From: an uncultured Prevotellaceae bacterium
GTDB lineage: Bacteria > Bacteroidota > Bacteroidia > Bacteroidales > Bacteroidaceae
DNA: 64,000 nucleotides
Direction of reading: 5' to 3'
NCBI GenBank assembly: GCA_900543815.1
Contig: UQST01000007.1
Location: forward strand, 25,766-89,765
In this document: one piece after another, positions 63,555 to 64,000 of the stretch
How the letters are laid out: the number at the start of each line of letters is the position of its first letter
Numbering within the stretch: position 1 is the stretch's first letter
The notes under the pieces: generated by a model
The model's input: the letters and a program-made list of their open reading frames with translations, nothing else
The model's database searches: none
Told to the model about the DNA's origin: nothing
Made by a program: the position numbers and the translations under genes

Positions 63555-63632
63555 TCACTGCGCTGCGATGACGAATGCAGCGCGCTGCGATGGCCGATGC
63601 ACTGCGCTGCGTTGGGCAATGCACTGCGCTGC
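63555..63632. repeat. 22-bp dyad array, GCAGCGCGCTGC type, 4 units
   Basis: Cores start at 63555 (TCACTGCGCTGC), 63577 (GCAGCGCGCTGC), 63599 (GCACTGCGCTGC) and 63621 (GCACTGCGCTGC), 22 bp apart. One spacer is GATGGCCGAT. The array begins 34 bases past the WYL regulator stop. Confidence 0.92.
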
Positions 63633-64000
63633 GATAATCGGCGGAGAACACTGCCATGTGGCAAGGAGCAGCGAAAGGCGTTCTGCCCACCAGGCTTCCG
63701 TCTGCTAAAGCTGCCTGTCATCCGCTTGCAGGATGCTGCCGGCTTGGCCGCTTTCATCCTTTCGGGGGCTTTTCCAAGCGCAGCAGAAGCCTATGGGAGA
63801 GACTTTTCCTCTTCTACCCCAAAACAGTACCCGCAGAATCAGGCTTCCCTCCTTTCCTGGCTCCAACAGTACCAGGGAACCATTGGACGAAGTCACCACA
63901 AGAAGTGAAGCTGCCCAAGTCATGGGTCAGCGGATTTTTCCGGTTGGTAACACCATATGTTAGGAATAAAGTGTTGCCAGCCTGTACATGAAGAACCTGA
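63633..64000. other. Gene-free stretch to the window end
   Basis: Open frames here are short, overlap one another and show no family motif. Nothing was recognised, and a gene may begin beyond the edge. Confidence 0.5.

Overview
The window is 64 kb of chromosomal, mostly housekeeping sequence from a Gram-negative Bacteroidota, most likely Bacteroidales and plausibly Prevotellaceae of fairly high GC. The evidence is the promoter grammar (a TAnnTTTGC -7 box, often with TTTG/TTG about 19-20 nt upstream, and no Shine-Dalgarno sites), C10 peptidases with C-terminal tails resembling type IX secretion sorting domains, DUF4836, DUF4296 and DUF5063 proteins, a Gcw_chp/TorF porin beside amtB-glnK, a eukaryotic-like IleRS and AddAB recombination genes. 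No tRNA, rRNA, prophage, insertion sequence or cas gene was seen.

Layout. 1-2.1 kb: end of a DnaQ-like exonuclease, a CPBP protease and menA. 2.3-4.4 kb: a queuosine operon (transporter yhhQ, queC, queF, minus strand) with a good promoter and a short leader that folds on paper like a preQ1-I riboswitch. 5-9.3 kb: Crp-family regulator, lepA and an anchored DNA/RNA nuclease. 9.4-14.3 kb: phosphosugar mutase, nudC and a FadL/OmpP1 porin. 15-17.8 kb: glnK, amtB and a TorF porin. 18.4-21.8 kb: mfd. 22-32.3 kb: one long minus-strand operon (DUF5063, exonuclease, rlmI-like, nucleoside MFS, rsmE, DUF4836, ABC ATPase, permease, and a three-domain kinase/RapZ-C/nucleotidyltransferase fusion). 33-43.4 kb: three tandem C10 peptidase genes of about 1055 residues, the middle one broken by a nonsense codon in its signal peptide. 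44-53.8 kb: panB, ileS, a zinc-less TraR/DksA protein, lspA, a DUF4296 lipoprotein, a small ORF, ACT and UPF0210 proteins, and a GH43 enzyme. 54.4-60.6 kb: addA and addB. 60.7-63.5 kb: a polysaccharide flippase divergent from a WYL regulator.

The most unusual feature lies between the genes. Ten intergenic gaps carry arrays of 2-5 (usually 4) copies of a 12-bp near-palindrome, consensus GCAGCGCGCTGC, each separated by exactly 10 bp, giving a strict 22-bp pitch. The 10-bp spacers are themselves near-palindromes around GGCC, so a dyad occurs about every 11 bp. Five further gaps or gap segments hold arrays with unrelated cores (GTATCCTTGGATAC, TGTCTTATAAGACA, a TTTTAAAC type, an AAGCGCGATGAAG type, a CTGTACAG type) at the same 22-bp pitch. 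The shared pitch with different sequences suggests selection for geometry, either two helical turns for a DNA-binding protein or paired hairpins in RNA. I do not recognise this as a described element of these bacteria, though tandem-repeat MITEs (BrickBuilt) of Porphyromonas gingivalis and BIME elements of enterobacteria are analogues to compare.
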